DNA of 9,785 nucleotides from Spirosoma sp. (lineage in GTDB: Bacteria > Bacteroidota > Bacteroidia > Cytophagales > Spirosomataceae). Positions 6,848-9,785 of this stretch are shown piece by piece. Under the pieces are notes generated by a model, which did not search any database, was not told the origin of the DNA, and was given only the letters and a program-made list of their open reading frames with translations. Location of the stretch: the NCBI GenBank assembly GCA_025351545.1, contig JANXVQ010000054.1:1-9785 (forward strand). Direction: 5' to 3'. Position 1 is the stretch's first letter, and each line of letters begins with the position of its first letter. The position numbers and the translations under genes are program-made.

Positions 6848-8479
6848 TCAAAATACCCGTTCCCCGCCAATCCATGTTTGTTTCACTTTTGTCTGGCGAA
6901 TTTGTGGGTTTGGTACAGTCATAATATCGCGGTCGAGAACAACGAAATCAGCTTGTTTGCCGGGAGCAATGCTACCGCGCAGATGATCTTCAAAACAGGC
7001 ATAAGCGGCCCAGCGCGTCATGGCCAGCAAGGCTGATTTTCGATCAACGGCGTTTTCCATCTGATAACCAGCCACCGGGAAATTTTTAGCATCCTGGCGG
7101 GCTACGGCCGAGTGAAAACCAAAAATTGGATTAACCGCTTCGACGGGAAAATCGCTGCCAAACGCAATCACCTTATTTTGTTTCATCAGATCCTTGAACG
7201 CATAGGCCCCTTTCACCCGAATTGGCCCTAGCCGCTCGGTGGCCCAGTACATATCCGACGTGGCATGGGTCGGCTGAACCGACGGAATAATTGAATAGGT
7301 GCCAAATTTCCAGAAATCGTCTGGCGATACCACCTGTGCATGTTCGATGCGCCAGCGCCGGTCGTTGTGCCCTTTTAATAATTTGCCGTAAAGGTCAAGC
7401 ATGAGGTGGTTCGCCGAATCGCCGATACAGTGTGTATTCGCCTGAAAGTTTGAGGCATACAGCAACTTCGTTACCCGTTCCAGTTCGGCCGGACCCAGCA
7501 GTAGGAAACCTCCTGTTTCGGGGCGGTCGCTATAAGGTCGTCGCAGGCAGGCCCCACGGGAGCCCAACGCCCCATCAGCATAGAGTTTAAAGGCTTTTAC
7601 CGTAAGCCGGTCGGTTTGGAAAGGACCACGTTTGAGAAAATAATCGAGGTTTGGTTCGCCGAGACTAATCATGGCATAATCGCGGATCTTTAATTTATTT
7701 GCTTTTTGCAGACTATCAATTAGATTAATCTCGTCGGGGCTAATGCCCGCATCGGACACGGTTGTCAGGCCCAGTGCCACACAAACTTTTTGGGCGGCCA
7801 GCAGCATTTGGGCTTTGTCGTTCAGGTCGGGCTGAGGAATTACCCGCTTGATAAGTTGCATGGCGTTGTCCACCAGAACTCCCGTCGGCTGACCATTATT
7901 TAGGACTACCTCGCCACCGGGAAGTTTTGAACCCGCTGTTACCTGGGCCAGTCGCAGTGTTTTTGAATTCACCAGCAGCGCATGACCGTCAACCCGCATG
8001 AGGGCAACCGGTACGTTTGGGAAAGCCGCATCGAGTTTCTCTTTGGTTGGGAATGTTTTATCATCCCAATCGTTTTGGTCCCACCCTCGTCCCGTGAGCC
8101 ACAATACCTCTGGATGTTTTTGGTAAAATGCTTTTAAGCGGTCAATAACTTCGTTATAGGATGTAGCTCCCACCAGATCAGCTTGACTTAGAACCTGCCC
8201 CAATCCCAGAAAGTGAGCGTGCGGGTCATAGAAGCCGGGATAGACCGATTGTCCACCCAAATCGACCGTACTGTCGGCGTCGTATTGATCGGCTAATGTT
8301 TTGGCTGGCCCCACGGCCAGAAATTTTCCATCTTTAACGACAAAAGCGTCAGCTACAGAGAAACTGGAATCGGCGGTGTAGATATGGGCGTTGGTGACGA
8401 ATAAATCGGCTTTCTTTTTGAAAGAACAACCCGATACTAGAGTTAATAAAGCCGGGAATAGCAGTAAGAGACGTTTCAT
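6848..8479 (-). CDS. YtcJ-type metal-dependent amidohydrolase, predicted lipoprotein
   Basis: The minus-strand ATG at 8479 starts a 543-residue protein of the amidohydrolase 3 (YtcJ-like) family. These are TIM-barrel hydrolases that act on amide or related C-N bonds; the substrate here is unknown. The N-terminus MKRLLLLFPALLTLVSGC is a lipoprotein signal peptide with lipobox VSGC and Cys18, so membrane anchoring facing the periplasm is likely. Metal-site motifs in order are YPGFYDPHAHF (H87, H89), AFKLYADGALGSRGA (K298), NTHCIGD (H350), RIEHAQ (H380) and AFGSDFPVE (D443). The C-terminal GSIAPGKQADFVVLDRD closes the composite beta-sandwich. Length is normal for the family. A TTG at 8503 would add 8 residues before the signal peptide and is not favoured. 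It is divergent from the efflux gene and converges with the Gre-like gene with no gap. Confidence 0.93.
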   Translation of the reverse strand: MKRLLLLFPALLTLVSGCSFKKKADLFVTNAHIYTADSSFSVADAFVVKDGKFLAVGPAKTLADQYDADSTVDLGGQSVYPGFYDPHAHFLGLGQVLSQADLVGATSYNEVIDRLKAFYQKHPEVLWLTGRGWDQNDWDDKTFPTKEKLDAAFPNVPVALMRVDGHALLVNSKTLRLAQVTAGSKLPGGEVVLNNGQPTGVLVDNAMQLIKRVIPQPDLNDKAQMLLAAQKVCVALGLTTVSDAGISPDEINLIDSLQKANKLKIRDYAMISLGEPNLDYFLKRGPFQTDRLTVKAFKLYADGALGSRGACLRRPYSDRPETGGFLLLGPAELERVTKLLYASNFQANTHCIGDSANHLMLDLYGKLLKGHNDRRWRIEHAQVVSPDDFWKFGTYSIIPSVQPTHATSDMYWATERLGPIRVKGAYAFKDLMKQNKVIAFGSDFPVEAVNPIFGFHSAVARQDAKNFPVAGYQMENAVDRKSALLAMTRWAAYACFEDHLRGSIAPGKQADFVVLDRDIMTVPNPQIRQTKVKQTWIGGERVF

Positions 8480-8548
8480 GATGGATGATTGGGAAAGGTG
8501 CAATTTAGGAGAAAGTTAATAAGCCAACCAGCGAATCGCAGATTCTCG

Positions 8549-8556
8549 TATTTTTG
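8549..8556 (+). promoter_or_regulatory. Predicted promoter -7 element of the TolC-family gene (TATTTTTG)
   Basis: TATTTTTG matches TAnnTTTG exactly and lies 29 bp before the ATG at 8586, giving a short leader of roughly 20-25 nt. No -33 TTG is seen at the usual spacing. The 106-bp gap to the divergent amidohydrolase start must also hold that gene's promoter, for which only a weak TAAATTG (minus strand, 8507-8501) is visible. Confidence 0.45.
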
Positions 8557-8585
8557 TCCTAATCGTCCTTGTTAACATCAACTCA

Positions 8586-9785
8586 ATGAAGCTCAGCAGT
8601 TGGATTCTCTTTACTTTTCTTCCGTTTTCGGTCTTTGCTCAAACCTATAAAAACCCCCTACAACGCGCCCAACGAAACGCGTATGTCATACAACAGGGTG
8701 AAACAATGACCCTGCCGCAAGTCGTTGCGATAGCGCTGGAGAAAAACTACCAAATTCGTATTGCCCGTACTCAGGAACAGATTACTCATTATAATGCTAC
8801 CTACGGTAATGCTGGTTTCTTACCCGTCTTGACAGGTAATCTTAGTAAAAATAATAGTCGGCAAAATCTACAGCAAGATTATTTTTCGACGCAGGCACCA
8901 ACCAATGCCCTTGGCGTATTAAACAGTAATACCGTGGCTGGAGTCAATCTTAACTGGACAATTTTCAATGGGCTTGGCATGTTCATTTTGTATGACCAGC
9001 TTACTGAACAAACGCGTATTGCCGAGGTCACAACCCGGGCTAATGTCGAGCAGACATTAGCCAACGTAGCTACGGCCTATTACAATGTGGTTCGGCAGGT
9101 GCAGCGTCTGCTCACGCTGCGTCAGGCACTGGATATTTCGCGTGACCGACTTGAACTGGCTCGGGATTCGTATGAGGTAGGTACACGCTCAAAAGTCGAT
9201 TTTCTGAGTGCTCAGGTAGCTTATAATACAGATAGTTCAGCTCTGCTAAGTCAGACCCAAAGTTTACAGGCCGCTAAAATTGGCTTAAATCAATTACTGG
9301 TTCGGGATGCAAATACTGAATTCGCGGTGCGCGATACAATGGTGGCCCGTACTGATCTGGTTCTCGATCAACTCCGGCAATCGTTGGCGAGTAACAATCC
9401 ATTGCTAATATCGGCTGTTCTGAATCGGCATATAGCTGATTTGAATATTAAACTAACCAAAGCGCAGAAACTGCCAACAGTAACGTTTCAGAGTGGTTAC
9501 AATTACACATCTGTTGATAATCAAAATGGGTTTGGCGTTAAATCGGCTAAGAACACAACACTTCTATATAATCTTCAGGCTGCGGTTCCAATCTTTAACG
9601 GGTTTAATTTGCGACGACTTAATCAGATCGCACGCGCTAACTCGGTGATTGCCGAATATCAGGAAGCCAATCAACGTATTGTGTTGCAGACGGCTTTGGA
9701 ACAAACGTATTCGCAGTATCTGAATAATCTTAATTTGCTAAATCTCGAAGTTCTGAACAATCAGTTAGCTAATCAAAACGTCGAT
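8586..9785 (+). CDS. TolC-family outer-membrane efflux protein (3' end cut by window edge)
   Basis: The reading frame from ATG 8586 stays open for 400 codons to the window edge. It starts with a signal peptide (MKLSSWILFTFLPFSVFA, cleavage before Q19). Two outer-membrane efflux repeats are visible. The first runs from about residue 42 (MTLPQVVAIALEKNYQIRIARTQ) through the strand NLNWTIFNG (121-129) and long helices about 135-240, with the typical YEVGTRSKVDFLSAQ. The second begins near residue 258 (DQLRQSLASNNPLL) and contains the equivalent strand AAVPIFNGFNLRR (332-344). Relatives are about 430-470 residues, so a few dozen residues are missing. Such proteins form trimeric outer-membrane channels for RND or ABC export pumps. 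Genes for a periplasmic adaptor and an inner-membrane pump would be expected downstream, outside the window. Substrate unknown. Confidence 0.93.
   Translation, partial: MKLSSWILFTFLPFSVFAQTYKNPLQRAQRNAYVIQQGETMTLPQVVAIALEKNYQIRIARTQEQITHYNATYGNAGFLPVLTGNLSKNNSRQNLQQDYFSTQAPTNALGVLNSNTVAGVNLNWTIFNGLGMFILYDQLTEQTRIAEVTTRANVEQTLANVATAYYNVVRQVQRLLTLRQALDISRDRLELARDSYEVGTRSKVDFLSAQVAYNTDSSALLSQTQSLQAAKIGLNQLLVRDANTEFAVRDTMVARTDLVLDQLRQSLASNNPLLISAVLNRHIADLNIKLTKAQKLPTVTFQSGYNYTSVDNQNGFGVKSAKNTTLLYNLQAAVPIFNGFNLRRLNQIARANSVIAEYQEANQRIVLQTALEQTYSQYLNNLNLLNLEVLNNQLANQNVD

Noticed and set aside
1..9785. Mobile element, CRISPR array, tRNA or rRNA
   Set aside because: I saw no transposase or integrase, no regularly spaced repeats, and no structural RNA signature; base composition looks even throughout by eye.

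Overview
The window looks like chromosomal DNA of a Bacteroidota bacterium, most likely a Cytophagales member of the Spirosoma/Dyadobacter type. The evidence is the protein families (a GntR regulator with a sugar-binding-type C-terminal domain, a TonB-dependent receptor with a carboxypeptidase-regulatory domain and large beta-barrel, a Gre-like small protein common in that phylum), the absence of clear Shine-Dalgarno sequences, and perfect Bacteroidota-type -7 elements (TAnnTTTG) upstream of three genes. Genus placement is inference from sequence style only.

Layout. 1-500 (minus strand, cut by the window edge): GntR-family regulator. 501-942: divergent regulatory region with a near-perfect 32-bp palindrome (38 bp with flanks) just downstream of a predicted kduI promoter. 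943-1788 (plus): kduI, a uronate-degradation isomerase, closed by a strong hairpin terminator at 1795-1856. 2010-4436 (plus): outer-membrane TonB-dependent receptor with its own promoter at 1944-1951. 4549-6237 (plus): phospholipase D-like protein with two HKD-type half-sites, followed by a terminator at 6326-6360. 6383-6847 (plus): small Gre-factor-like protein. 6848-8479 (minus): YtcJ-type amidohydrolase predicted to be a lipoprotein, directly abutting the previous gene tail to tail. 8586 to the right edge (plus): TolC-type outer-membrane efflux protein, incomplete at its C-terminus.

How the genes relate. The only clear functional pair is the divergent GntR regulator and kduI: a uronate-catabolic gene probably controlled through the palindrome between them. 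The kduI partner gene kduD is not in the window. The receptor, the phospholipase D-like gene, the Gre-like gene and the amidohydrolase appear to be separate transcription units. The efflux gene is probably the first gene of an export operon that continues past the right edge.

No mobile element, CRISPR array, tRNA, rRNA or recognisable defence island was seen. I did not find a convincing previously undescribed multi-gene system. The best leads are the long palindrome at the regulator/kduI boundary, the Gre-like protein that keeps the acidic tip spacing of GreA, and the phospholipase D-like protein with one incomplete half-site.
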